64,000 nt of DNA from Bacteroidota bacterium (GTDB lineage: Bacteria; Bacteroidota; Bacteroidia; J057; JADKCL01), in assembly GCA_016718825.1 (NCBI GenBank), contig JADKCL010000038.1, positions 1 to 64,000 of the forward strand, given 5' to 3'. Shown here in pieces: positions 9,525 through 17,793 of the stretch. The stretch's first letter is position 1; the number at the start of each line of letters is the position of its first letter. The notes under the pieces are model-generated. The model was not told the origin of the DNA. It ran no database searches and saw only the letters and a list, made by a program, of their open reading frames with translations. The translations under genes were made by a program, and so were the position numbers.

Positions 9525-10756
9525 AAGCGTTGAAATACATCCTTTTTGCGACGGCCTCGTTCCTGATTTCTTCCGCAGCGATCGGCCAAATCGACAGCAC
9601 CTTGCTGAAACGCATTCCGACCGACACATCCAAGGCGACCCTCAACATGGATGCGATCTACAACCGGCCGTTTCTCACTTTGGGTAAATCTCCCGTCGCC
9701 TTGGGCGGCTATGTCGAGGCCAATTGGCAACATCTCGGGACAGACGGTGTTTCAGACGGTCATCAGTTCCAATTTCGGCGAATGACCCTGTTTGCGAGTG
9801 CGGCGATCGGGAGGAGGATCAAGTTCCTCAGCGAAATTGAATTCGAAGAAGGAGGGAAGGAGATTGCGGTCGAATTTGCAGCGATGGACGTCGAATTGTT
9901 GCCTTTGCTGAACCTTCGTGGCGGCATGATCGTGAATCCGATCGGCTGCTTCAACCAAAACCACGACGGACCCAAATGGGAATTCATCGACCGCCCGATT
10001 TCGGCGACGCAGATGTTGCCCGCTACCTGGAGTAATGCCGGATTTGGCCTCTATGGCAAGTATTACCGCCGCAATTGGATGGTCGGTTACGAAGTTTACG
10101 CCTCCGGCGGATTTGATCCGTCGATCATCGAAAATACCCAAAACCGCACCTTTTTACCCGCAGCCAAACAAAATCCGACCCGATTTGAGGAAATCGCGAG
10201 TGGCGTACCGATGCTCACTGCCAAAGTTGCCGCACGCAACCTCAAAATCGGCGAAATCGGCCTTTCCTACATGGGCGGCGTGTACAACCAATTCCAGATC
10301 GACGGCTTGCCCATCGATGAAAGGCGACGCTGCGATGTATTTGCCGTGGATGTCAATTTTCAGGTTCCCAAAGCCAAAACCTATTTCACTGGTGAATGGG
10401 CTTGGGTATTTGTCGATGTCCCGACGGATTATGCGCAGCAATTCGGCAGCCGTCAGCACGGCGGGTTTTTGGACATTGTGCAGCCCCTCAAGTCGGGCAA
10501 ATTCCTCGGTTGGAAAAACGCGACCCTCAACGTCGTCTGCCGCCTCGAATATGTGGATTGGAACGTCGGGACCTTCCGCGAGACGCAGGGCAACATCTCC
10601 GACGATGTTTGGAGCATTGTCCCCGGCATCAGCTTCCGCCCGAGTCCGCTCACCGTCCTCCGCCTTAATTATCGCTATATGCAACAGCAAGACCTGCTCG
10701 GAAACCCACCCGCAACCACCGGAGGAATGGGATTTGGCGTAGCAACCTACTTTTAA
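9521..10756 (+). CDS. Outer-membrane beta-barrel porin-like protein
   Basis: The 411-residue product has a signal peptide (cleavage after about SSAAIGQ) and alternating amphipathic strands typical of a porin (LGGYVEANWQHLG, FQFRRMTLFASAAIGRRIKFLSEIEFEEG, LNYRYMQQQDLLG). It ends in an aromatic residue (VATYF), as outer-membrane barrels do. It resembles phosphate-selective porin O/P-like proteins of Bacteroidota, but substrate specificity cannot be read off. It overlaps the Rieske gene (ATGA) and closes the operon. A heptamer-repeat array follows directly after the stop codon. Confidence 0.82.
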   Translation: MKALKYILFATASFLISSAAIGQIDSTLLKRIPTDTSKATLNMDAIYNRPFLTLGKSPVALGGYVEANWQHLGTDGVSDGHQFQFRRMTLFASAAIGRRIKFLSEIEFEEGGKEIAVEFAAMDVELLPLLNLRGGMIVNPIGCFNQNHDGPKWEFIDRPISATQMLPATWSNAGFGLYGKYYRRNWMVGYEVYASGGFDPSIIENTQNRTFLPAAKQNPTRFEEIASGVPMLTAKVAARNLKIGEIGLSYMGGVYNQFQIDGLPIDERRRCDVFAVDVNFQVPKAKTYFTGEWAWVFVDVPTDYAQQFGSRQHGGFLDIVQPLKSGKFLGWKNATLNVVCRLEYVDWNVGTFRETQGNISDDVWSIVPGISFRPSPLTVLRLNYRYMQQQDLLGNPPATTGGMGFGVATYF

Positions 10757-10949
10757 GTGAAAAGTGAAAAGTGAAAAGTGAAAAGTCGCAAGTGAAACGT
10801 GAGCAACTCTTATAGTTTTCACTTAACTACTCACTTCTCAAAGTCGCACTTTGCCCGCAATGCACTTTTTCACTTTTCACTAAAAGTCTCGTTGGCCCGC
10901 AACGCAACTTTTCACTTATAGTTTTTCACTTTTCACTTTTCACTTAATA
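10755..10949. repeat. GTGAAAA heptamer array in inverted arrangement
   Basis: Four tandem GTGAAAA units begin at the porin stop codon. After a variable middle, the reverse complement (TTTTCAC) returns in several short clusters and ends inside the stop codon of the lipoprotein gene at 10940. The two arms can pair over about 190 bp between convergent genes, so a role as a bidirectional terminator is possible. The same heptamer recurs at 13151-13276 and, in short form, at 40503-40530. Confidence 0.75.
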
Positions 10950-11365
10950 ATGTTGTCGATTTTCCAGCTTCCGCCTTCATCGACCATCGTGACCTTGACA
11001 CAATGCTTCGAATTGTCAAAGGAGGCAGTGTAGCAGACCTTGTACTGATCCTTGGCAGCAGATTCGGGCGTGATTTCCAGGTTTTCAGCCCATTTTTCCT
11101 CAACGTCTTGCGCATTCAGGAAGGGGTCGGCGTCGAGTTCCGCGTCGGCAATCTGCACCAAAAATTTGGCCGTACAATGCTTCGCCTTGAGCGATTCAAT
11201 TTTGGCGTGATCTTCGGGAACTTTGCTGCTTTCGCGGATATAACTCTGATAAAAAACTTTCAAGGAATCCATTGACTGTGCGTCTGTACCTGAAGAACAG
11301 GCTGTGAAAAAGAAAATGCTCAAAAGCGTTATTCCGCTCAAGAGAAAGGATCGGCGTTTTCTCAT
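10940..11365 (-). CDS. Small lipoprotein of unknown function
   Basis: A 141-residue protein with a lipoprotein signal peptide ending in FFFTACSSG. The mature part is helical in its first half (VFYQSYIRESSKVPEDHAKIESLKAKH) and ends in a short sheet (VKVTMVDEGGSWKIDNIIK). That ending resembles the NTF2/DUF3828-like pattern in which a small domain closes with 'GGW+I+ I'. It lies 2 bp after the stop of the lysozyme-annexin-CHAP gene on the same strand, so it is probably co-transcribed with it and could be a periplasmic immunity or accessory protein. That pairing is inference. Its stop codon lies in the heptamer array. Confidence 0.75.
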   Translation of the reverse strand: MRKRRSFLLSGITLLSIFFFTACSSGTDAQSMDSLKVFYQSYIRESSKVPEDHAKIESLKAKHCTAKFLVQIADAELDADPFLNAQDVEEKWAENLEITPESAAKDQYKVCYTASFDNSKHCVKVTMVDEGGSWKIDNIIK

Positions 11366-11367
11366 GA

Positions 11368-13005
11368 TTACATTCGATAGACGACGTTTCCAGGCTTGTG
11401 CTTGCGATAGTCGCCGCCGGCCCAGTAATCCCTTTGCTTGAAGTCAGAAACCCATTGCGAGCCGTTCCACATTTGGATGTGTCCGTGTTCGTGGTACTTC
11501 TTGTCGCCTTGGAAGGCTTCAAAAACGGCAATGTCGCCCTTTTCATAGGCTGACGTGCTGATCTGCTTGAAGCCCAAGGTCTCGAGGTAACCTTTGTATT
11601 TGCAGGCTGAAACAGGGTTGTTGGGGGTCGCGACACCACCTGCGTTGATGGCCATGCGCACGTATTTGGCGCATTTGCCCAACGAACCTTCGGAGGCATT
11701 CGCATTCAAAGCTGCGACGGCCTTGTCGACATCAAACTTGGACTTCGCTGCCGGGGACTGGGCTTTGGGTGCAGGCGTATTGGTCTTCGCTGCGGCTTCT
11801 TTGCCCGCTCCGTCCTTGGTCGGGGTAACTTTGGCAGGCGTGGAAGCTGTGGCATTCAAATAGCCTAGCGCTTTGTCGAGTTGATTTCCATAAATCACCG
11901 AGTTGCTGAACTCTGCCTTGATATCTGCCACGACATCCGAACCATGTGCAGTTTTGTAGGCAGACTTGAAGCCGGAGATGAGGGCTCCATCATTTTTGAG
12001 CTTGGCGAGGCTGGCATAAACCGCATCTTCGTCGGTGCCAAAGCCGGTGTAGCCGCCAAACATGGCTTCCCAAACGGCATTCGCAATCGCGCCAAGATCC
12101 GGGGCAGCGGGTTTTTCAGATCCCTTTGCCGGGGTTGAAGCCGGGCTTTTGGTGGTCGCCGTCGAGATGAAATCCTTGGAGACCCATTGACCTTGTCCGA
12201 TGCAGTACCAACCCGTTACTTCGCCATAAATGGTCACGCCGCTTCCCTTGCCCAGCTTGTTTCCAGTTTTATCGTATTGTGTACCAGGTCCTTTGCGAAT
12301 ATTGACGCCATCACCTGTGGCTGTACCCGATCCGGTTGCGGCACCGATTTTAAAGTCAAATCCCGTACTGGGCTTGGTTTCAGGCGCTTTTGGCGCAGTG
12401 GTCGTGACACCTGCAAGTGCGCGGAGAGCTGCTTGGAAGTCTTGCACACGCACGGGCGTCTGCGCGTACCAAGCACTGTCCTGGCATTCCAAAGCGGCTT
12501 TTTCCCATTCGCCTTGTGTCATATAGGTCCACGTCTTTTTGAATTTCGTGTTCCAAGCGGTTCCCAATTGGAAGTTGACCGAGGCGAGTGCGATGATGAA
12601 TCCTTCCGAGGCTACACCCAAAGTTGAGGCCTGGGCGCTTGCGGCATCGTAGGCCTTTTTGGCGTCTTGCGAGGCCCAACCATTCAAAATATTGTCGGGA
12701 ACTGTGGTTCCGACAGGATAGGTTTCCTTCTGGGAGGATGTAAGCAAGTGGCCCAGTCCGACGGTAGGCAGACCACGTGAGTCGAGGTAAACCTTTGTGC
12801 GCCAGCCTTCTCTCACTTTTAAATGCGCGATAAATTCGGCGGGCACACCGTTGACTTCCATTTCTCCCTCGCCCTCTTTCTTTTGGATGGGATCCGCTTT
12901 CAATTGAAAGGCAGGGGGAGTCATCGTTTGTACGTTTCCGACAGGACCTTCGGACTCATTGGAGGATTGAGTCGACTTGGCGTTGATTTTCTCTTGAGGA
13001 ACCAT
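11368..13005 (-). CDS. Multidomain peptidoglycan hydrolase: GH24 lysozyme, SH3b, annexin-like, CHAP-like (candidate eCIS cargo)
   Basis: Numbered from the ATG at 13005 (545 residues; an in-frame ATG at 13035 adds ten). Residues 1-50 are low-complexity and contain PPAFQLKADPIQKK, a segment type I associate with Bacteroidota eCIS-linked (DUF4157/eCIS-core) proteins. Residues 56-195 are a phage-type lysozyme with the GH24 triad: Glu66 (VREGW), Asp75 (YLDSRG) and Thr81 (PTVGLGHLL). Residues 230-280 are an SH3b domain (GVNIRKGPGTQYDKTGNKLG). Residues 305-385 resemble an annexin repeat (GTDEDAVYASLAKL, then GSDVVADIKAEFS). Residues 435-545 look like a CHAP/NlpC amidase with Cys445 (LGKCAKYVR) and His507/His509 (HEHGHIQMWNG). 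There is no signal peptide, so export would need a specialised route such as the eCIS lumen. Confidence 0.85.
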   Translation of the reverse strand: MVPQEKINAKSTQSSNESEGPVGNVQTMTPPAFQLKADPIQKKEGEGEMEVNGVPAEFIAHLKVREGWRTKVYLDSRGLPTVGLGHLLTSSQKETYPVGTTVPDNILNGWASQDAKKAYDAASAQASTLGVASEGFIIALASVNFQLGTAWNTKFKKTWTYMTQGEWEKAALECQDSAWYAQTPVRVQDFQAALRALAGVTTTAPKAPETKPSTGFDFKIGAATGSGTATGDGVNIRKGPGTQYDKTGNKLGKGSGVTIYGEVTGWYCIGQGQWVSKDFISTATTKSPASTPAKGSEKPAAPDLGAIANAVWEAMFGGYTGFGTDEDAVYASLAKLKNDGALISGFKSAYKTAHGSDVVADIKAEFSNSVIYGNQLDKALGYLNATASTPAKVTPTKDGAGKEAAAKTNTPAPKAQSPAAKSKFDVDKAVAALNANASEGSLGKCAKYVRMAINAGGVATPNNPVSACKYKGYLETLGFKQISTSAYEKGDIAVFEAFQGDKKYHEHGHIQMWNGSQWVSDFKQRDYWAGGDYRKHKPGNVVYRM

Positions 13006-13150
13006 GTGAATTGACTTTAGACAAAATGACCCCATGAAATTGCCATTTTTCGCTCAAAAATCCAAGGATGGGGATAACAATTCCTGTAGACCGCCTTCCG
13101 AGCTTCAATCCCGATTCCACGACTACCCAAAAATGTCCTTATCGCCGGTT

Positions 13151-13276
13151 GTAAGTGAAAAGTGAAAAGTGAAAAGTGAAAAGTGAAAATTGAAAAGTGA
13201 AAAGTCACCTTCAGAAGTTCAGCAACTTTTCACTTTTCGTTATTCACTTTTCACTTATGGTTATTCACTTTTCACT
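13151..13276. repeat. GTGAAAA heptamer array, second copy, inverted arms
   Basis: About five tandem GTGAAAA units and two variants at 13151-13204 face TTTTCAC units at about 13224-13276. The right arm runs into the stop codon of the LamG gene at 13272. The organisation matches the array at 10755-10949. The region between 13006 and 13271 holds no other gene that I can see. Confidence 0.75.
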
Positions 13277-14240
13277 CTTTGATGAACTTGATGGCTTTGC
13301 CCGTGTTCAAGTCACGCAGGAAATAGATTCCCGATTCGAATTCGGATACATCCAGCGTTTTTTCAGTTTCGATGGCAATTGTGCTGTGATGCTTGCCCAA
13401 AACATCCACCACGGTGATGGTTGTAGGTTGTGCGACAGCGATTTGTAACATGGAATTCGTTGGATTTGGGAATACGGTGATGGCTTGGGCGGGATTGGCC
13501 TGCGGATCAATGGCCAAAGCTGGATTGAGCTCGTTGTACAGGGTAATGACCTCGGATTCACCCAATTTGCGGTTGTAAACGCGCATGTCATCGAGTTGGC
13601 CATTGAAGAAATTGGCCATGTTTTCCGAGTGATAACCGAGTACCAACGGGCGCCCGGCTACATTAAATTGACCACCAAACCATCCCATGTCATGTGCCAC
13701 GTATTGACCATCGACATAGATAATGGTGCTGTCCATATAACCATGTACAAAAACGACGTGCTTCCAACTTCCGCTGATGTCTCCCACAAGGGCAGACCTG
13801 TCATCGCTCGCGCTGCAACGTTCAAAAGTCCAGACGTTTTTGCTGATCCCGCCAAACTGCGGATTAGCAATGACAGAGATGTTGTATTGGCTGTAATTGG
13901 AAGTGGCGCCATCTCTTTTGCTGAAGATCACACCTTGCTGCGCGACGGTATAATTCACCCACAACGAAATGCTGAAGTCGCCAGTACCCATCTGAAATTC
14001 AGCACCATCTGTGAGGTCAATGTGGTCATCAATTCCATCAAAGCTATAGGCCATGTCTGCGTTGCCAAAGCGGTCAGTGGTTAGCGTGGCGCCGGTCACG
14101 GTACCATGGTTACTGCCAACTTCGTCGTCGGCATTGCCGCCGTTGAAGGAGTATTTGGCGACGAGTCCATTGGTAACTTGGGCTTGAATGGCCATGTTGC
14201 CGCCAAGTAGCAAAACAATAAGAAGTAGAGTTTTTCGCAT
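13272..14240 (-). CDS. Secreted LamG/concanavalin-like protein with T9SS sorting domain
   Basis: From the ATG at 14240 the protein has a signal peptide (MRKTLLLIVLLLGGNMAIQA). A LamG-type jelly roll follows (KYSFNGGNADDEVGSNHG, then YSFDGIDDHIDL, ISLWVNYTVAQQGVIFSKRD and YVDGQYVAHDM). The last 75 residues are a type IX secretion sorting domain (ITVFPNPTNSMLQI, then LDVSEFESGIYFLRDLNTG and KAIKFIKE). It should be exported through the outer membrane and attached to the cell surface or released. Family knowledge suggests carbohydrate or matrix binding, but the ligand is unknown. An upstream in-frame start at 14384 adds 48 residues with no signal-like character, so I prefer 14240. The 272 bp before it hold nothing recognisable. 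Confidence 0.9.
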   Translation of the reverse strand: MRKTLLLIVLLLGGNMAIQAQVTNGLVAKYSFNGGNADDEVGSNHGTVTGATLTTDRFGNADMAYSFDGIDDHIDLTDGAEFQMGTGDFSISLWVNYTVAQQGVIFSKRDGATSNYSQYNISVIANPQFGGISKNVWTFERCSASDDRSALVGDISGSWKHVVFVHGYMDSTIIYVDGQYVAHDMGWFGGQFNVAGRPLVLGYHSENMANFFNGQLDDMRVYNRKLGESEVITLYNELNPALAIDPQANPAQAITVFPNPTNSMLQIAVAQPTTITVVDVLGKHHSTIAIETEKTLDVSEFESGIYFLRDLNTGKAIKFIKE

Positions 14241-14513
14241 AATAGGATACTTAAGATTTCCAGTGCCAAAGTACCTGTAGCCGATGGATCGGGTCTGTTT
14301 TTGTTCAGGAACGGCCCGTTTTGTGCAGGAATGGATGGGTGTTTTTACTTGAGAAGCGAATTGGCCGAAAATGGTGGTTGGCAAAATTCAAAAAAGGAAA
14401 ATCGAAGCAAAGCGTTGGATATCCATTGGAATGAGAAAAACGGATCGGAATGCTCAAAGCAGCTCCATCAGAAGGGATTTCGCAAGTACTTCCTTCCCGT
14501 CAGCCATTCGGTA

Positions 14514-16625
14514 TCAACGATTCGCGGTCCGATTATTCCTCGCCGCATTCCCGCCCCAGCAAAACCAACGATCTATCCCGGCATTCCCTGTTTTGATCAC
14601 GGCCAATTTTCCGTCGGTACAGGGCGCATAGAAGTTTCCTTGAGCGGCGATGGGTTGTTGGCGGTGCGTTTCTCCCGTTGCGTAGGTATGGGTGATGCGT
14701 CCCGATTGCGGATCAAATTCTCGAATGTTGCCATCCATGCAGGCGACATAGATTTTACCGTCCACGGTCATCGGGGGGGCCATTTGACTGCCGCCATCGT
14801 CGGTCAGGGACGTAGGATATTGCCATTCCCAGACTTGGAGCAAGGTTTTGGCATCAAGGCAGCGCAGGACATGCCCTTGGGCGACATAGATTTTTCCGTT
14901 GAATTCCAGTGGACGCGAACCTTCAAAGCTTTGTTGTGCCATGATGGAGGCTGTACCCACAAGTTGGACCGCTCCGATTTTTTCACTTGTGCTTAAAGGC
15001 GAGGCGATGTAGCCCGTATTGAGGCTCAAGTTGTTGGCGTTCGAAGCGAATTTGCTCCTTCGCATGGCTCCGGCGTCGATATAGGGCGCCACCTGATAGG
15101 GCGTAGCCTTCAACATTTTGAGGGTCGCCGCGTCAAAAAGGGCGATGCGCTCATGGGCGACGCCGTTGCTACTGTCGCGCTGACTCATGCAGACTTGCCC
15201 TCCGACCACAATGGGTGCACAAGTCGCGAAAAGAGGTTTCTCCGCGATCACATTGCCATTGTCGACATCGAGCACGTAGCTATGTCCAGAGAAGGTATTG
15301 AAATAGAGCCGATTCCCTTCAGCCACTGCTGCCGAAATGACTTCGCCGCGGATCCATTGCTGCCAAAGGATTTCTCCCGTCCTGAGGTCCAAACATGCCA
15401 TCGAAAAGGGTTTGCCCGCGGCAAATTGCGGAACAAGTGTCTGACCGTTGTAGTCTTGGTAGCTCATGTACACGCGACCATTGGCGATGCAGGGCGCTGA
15501 GAGCACGTAGCTCGCAAGCCATTTGCTCCAGAGCAATTTCCCGGTTTTGGCCGCAATCGCATAGATCGTGCAGCTTTCCGTGGCGCAAACCACCACGTCA
15601 TCGTCGCTTTCGATATTGGAAATGCCGCCTTCTTTCAAGTTGATCGACCAGATAGGTTCGCCAGTTGATGCCTTGACAGCTGCCAAATGCGACGAACCCC
15701 AACTTGCACCTGCGACAATCATACCATCTACAAAGCAAGGACTCATCATCGGTCCGAGGTTGTAAGGCTTCAATGCAAATCCGTATTCGGTGGAGACAAT
15801 GTCAAACGGATGCGCGACTTCACCCACCTCCATCGTTTGAAATTCCAGTTTGTGGCCCTTAGGATCGCGGTATTTGAGCTGTTCGGCATTGTTGCGCTTC
15901 ACATAGGCATCATGCGCAGCTTCATCGGCGAGCCTTTTTGCACGTGCATCAAGGATCGCCTGCTTGCCCGCGTACCCATAACGCACGCGCACATTGTACG
16001 AGCCCCCGTGCCCAGGAAATTGGAAATGGTCGAATTCGGCGAGAAAGGTGACGCTCATGGTATAATTCTCACCGATGGGGACCTTCATGAGCAGCTTCCC
16101 ATTGGCATCGGTGCTGTCCACATAGGTTTTTTTGCTGCCATCGGCCGTGAGGGTGATCACTTCGTGGACAAGTGGTTGATGGTCAAGGCCGATGAATTCC
16201 ATGCTGATCGAAGCAAGCCCCTCGGCAGGCGGCATCATGTTGAATTGTGGTGCGCCGACAACAGTAGGTTTGCCATTCAGCCATCCATTGTAAAAAATGG
16301 TATGTTTCGTGATGGTACTCGGCTTGTTGGGCACGGTCAATTGGTTATAATTCAGCGAATCCCCCACGGAAATCCAATAAGTCTGGTTGATCGGCAGGAG
16401 GCATTCCCAGATACCGTTTTTGTCGGTTTTGCCAGATTGCAAGACAGCTTTGTCGATGGATTGTACGACGAGCGTTGCTTTTGCAAGCGGACCCTTCCCG
16501 AAGTCCTTGAGCTGGAAAATCACCAGGGATTTCGTGGCTGTCGGCACAAGATTTTTGCCCGTCTGGGAAAAAGCGATTTGGGCGAGAAAAAGGATGGGAA
16601 GGAAGAGCAAGCACAGCTTTTTCAT
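14514..16625 (-). CDS. Secreted PQQ-type beta-propeller protein with N-terminal carboxypeptidase-regulatory-like domains
   Basis: The 703-residue protein starts with a signal peptide (MKKLCLLFLPILFLAQIAFS). Residues about 30-230 hold two beta-sandwich modules like carboxypeptidase regulatory or Big domains (ATLVVQSIDKAVLQSGKTDKNG, then VITLTADGSKKTYVDSTDANGKL). From about 290 to the end are PQQ/BamB-type propeller blades with repeated 'D..TG...W' motifs: VKASTGEPIWSINL, AAKTGKLLWSKWL, DLRTGEILWQQW, LDAKTLLQVWEWQ. It is probably periplasmic or surface-exposed and non-catalytic, since no dehydrogenase active site is evident. A start at 16649 would put eight extra residues before the signal peptide. 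It is divergent from the ATP-grasp gene, with the triple hairpin repeat between them. Confidence 0.87.
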   Translation of the reverse strand: MKKLCLLFLPILFLAQIAFSQTGKNLVPTATKSLVIFQLKDFGKGPLAKATLVVQSIDKAVLQSGKTDKNGIWECLLPINQTYWISVGDSLNYNQLTVPNKPSTITKHTIFYNGWLNGKPTVVGAPQFNMMPPAEGLASISMEFIGLDHQPLVHEVITLTADGSKKTYVDSTDANGKLLMKVPIGENYTMSVTFLAEFDHFQFPGHGGSYNVRVRYGYAGKQAILDARAKRLADEAAHDAYVKRNNAEQLKYRDPKGHKLEFQTMEVGEVAHPFDIVSTEYGFALKPYNLGPMMSPCFVDGMIVAGASWGSSHLAAVKASTGEPIWSINLKEGGISNIESDDDVVVCATESCTIYAIAAKTGKLLWSKWLASYVLSAPCIANGRVYMSYQDYNGQTLVPQFAAGKPFSMACLDLRTGEILWQQWIRGEVISAAVAEGNRLYFNTFSGHSYVLDVDNGNVIAEKPLFATCAPIVVGGQVCMSQRDSSNGVAHERIALFDAATLKMLKATPYQVAPYIDAGAMRRSKFASNANNLSLNTGYIASPLSTSEKIGAVQLVGTASIMAQQSFEGSRPLEFNGKIYVAQGHVLRCLDAKTLLQVWEWQYPTSLTDDGGSQMAPPMTVDGKIYVACMDGNIREFDPQSGRITHTYATGETHRQQPIAAQGNFYAPCTDGKLAVIKTGNAGIDRWFCWGGNAARNNRTANR

Positions 16626-16696
16626 TGCATTTTCGGGGTTGGACGACACCTAAACGCGCCAATGCAAATGGGGAACAGGGGGATGTCGGAAACACC

Positions 16697-16895
16697 CGTT
16701 TGTCAGCCCAAGCCAGAATGCTGGGATGGGCTGACAAACGGCTTTTTGTTTCAAAATTGTAAGACGGCAGTGCTGTTTGTCAGCCCACGTCAGAAGCGCT
16801 GGGATGGGCTGACAAACGGCTACCGGGTTCAAAATGCCGGGTCAGCGGCGCTGTTTGTCAGCCCAAGCCAGAACGTGGGGATGGGCTGACAAACG
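16697..16895. repeat. Three tandem hairpin repeats (about 78-bp unit)
   Basis: TTTGTCAGCCCA pairs with TGGGCTGACAAA in three successive copies: 16699-16738, 16776-16816 and 16854-16893. The first has a 14-bp perfect stem. Each loop is about 17 nt and carries a second short stem (AGCCAGAATGCTGG, CGTCAGAAGCGCTGG and a weaker third). The copies are 77 and 78 bp apart and the sequence between them is only partly conserved. They sit in the 323-bp gap between two divergent genes, so ordinary terminators are unlikely. The three-copy spacing is too short and the spacers too similar for a CRISPR array. Confidence 0.85.
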
Positions 16896-16948
16896 GCTAC
16901 TGGGTTCCCTTTCTTTTGTCATTCGCCAAGGATTTCATACCTTTCAGC

Positions 16949-17752
16949 ATGCCCCGACCCACCTGGATCCTCCAAAAGAACCTCACCAATGAGAAGGTGT
17001 TTGCCACGATCAAAGCGACCTTGGAGGCAGACAATTTGCCATATCAAGAAGTGCTGCTGATTCCATTTTCCGATGAAGCACCAGAGGTTTCTCGACCATT
17101 CGAAGGGTTGGTCTTTTATGGTTCGACGACCTTGATTCTCAATGCCTGGAAAAATCCCGACCTGCAGCAAGGTGTCTTCTTTGATCCCATGCGTTTTTCC
17201 ATGGAAAATTACCTTCGACAATGGGGCGCATCCATGCTTAACAACGACAGTCGCGCGACCACATTTGCAGAATTGGCCTCTGAAAAGCATCCCACCGCCA
17301 CCCAATTTTTCATTCGCCCCGATGCAGATTCTAAAGCCTTTTCAGGTCAGGTAATGACATTTCAAGCAATCCAAACCTTCGCCTCTCAGCTTCAGGATGC
17401 CGAAAATCCCCATTTGGACCGGCAAACGCCGATCGTCATCAGCCGCCCAAAAAAGATCGATAAGGAATGGCGCAGCTTTGTCGTGGACGGAAAAATCATC
17501 GACACCACCCGGTACGTTCTCCAAGGCGAACTTGACATCGACGCAAAAGACGTTCCGCCGGCATTGCTGGAATTTGTGCAGCAAGCAATTGATCGGTACG
17601 AACCGCATGCCGTTTTCGTCATCGACACTGCCTTGAGCCAAGGGCAATTGGGCATTCTAGAATGCAATTGCTTCAACGGGACGGGGTTTTATGGGCATGA
17701 TATCCCGAAGATTGTACGGGCGGTGAATGGTTGGGTACAAAAGCAGGCTTAG
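16949..17752 (+). CDS. ATP-grasp domain protein
   Basis: A 267-residue protein starting at the ATG at 16949. The central and C-terminal parts carry ATP-grasp features: a lysine-bearing segment (VISRPKKIDKEWRSFVVDGKIIDTT) and the metal-binding end (LGILECNCFNGTGFYGHDI) with the Glu and Asn that hold Mg-ATP. Such proteins ligate a carboxylate to an amine or thiol with ATP. It resembles the short ATP-grasp proteins often found alone in bacterial genomes (DUF4343-like), whose substrates are mostly unknown. A methyltransferase gene follows 41 bp downstream, and the two may modify a common small molecule or peptide. That is inference. Confidence 0.82.
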   Translation: MPRPTWILQKNLTNEKVFATIKATLEADNLPYQEVLLIPFSDEAPEVSRPFEGLVFYGSTTLILNAWKNPDLQQGVFFDPMRFSMENYLRQWGASMLNNDSRATTFAELASEKHPTATQFFIRPDADSKAFSGQVMTFQAIQTFASQLQDAENPHLDRQTPIVISRPKKIDKEWRSFVVDGKIIDTTRYVLQGELDIDAKDVPPALLEFVQQAIDRYEPHAVFVIDTALSQGQLGILECNCFNGTGFYGHDIPKIVRAVNGWVQKQA

Positions 17753-17793
17753 CAATTAAATTTCGTTAATTTTCCATCAAAATCAGCCCTCCA

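Noticed and set aside
15687..16889. Plus-strand open frame of 400 codons
   Set aside because: Lies opposite the PQQ-type propeller gene and runs through the hairpin repeats with no protein-like features.
16697..16895. CRISPR array
   Set aside because: Only three units, with long internal hairpins and spacers that are partly similar to each other; no cas genes nearby.
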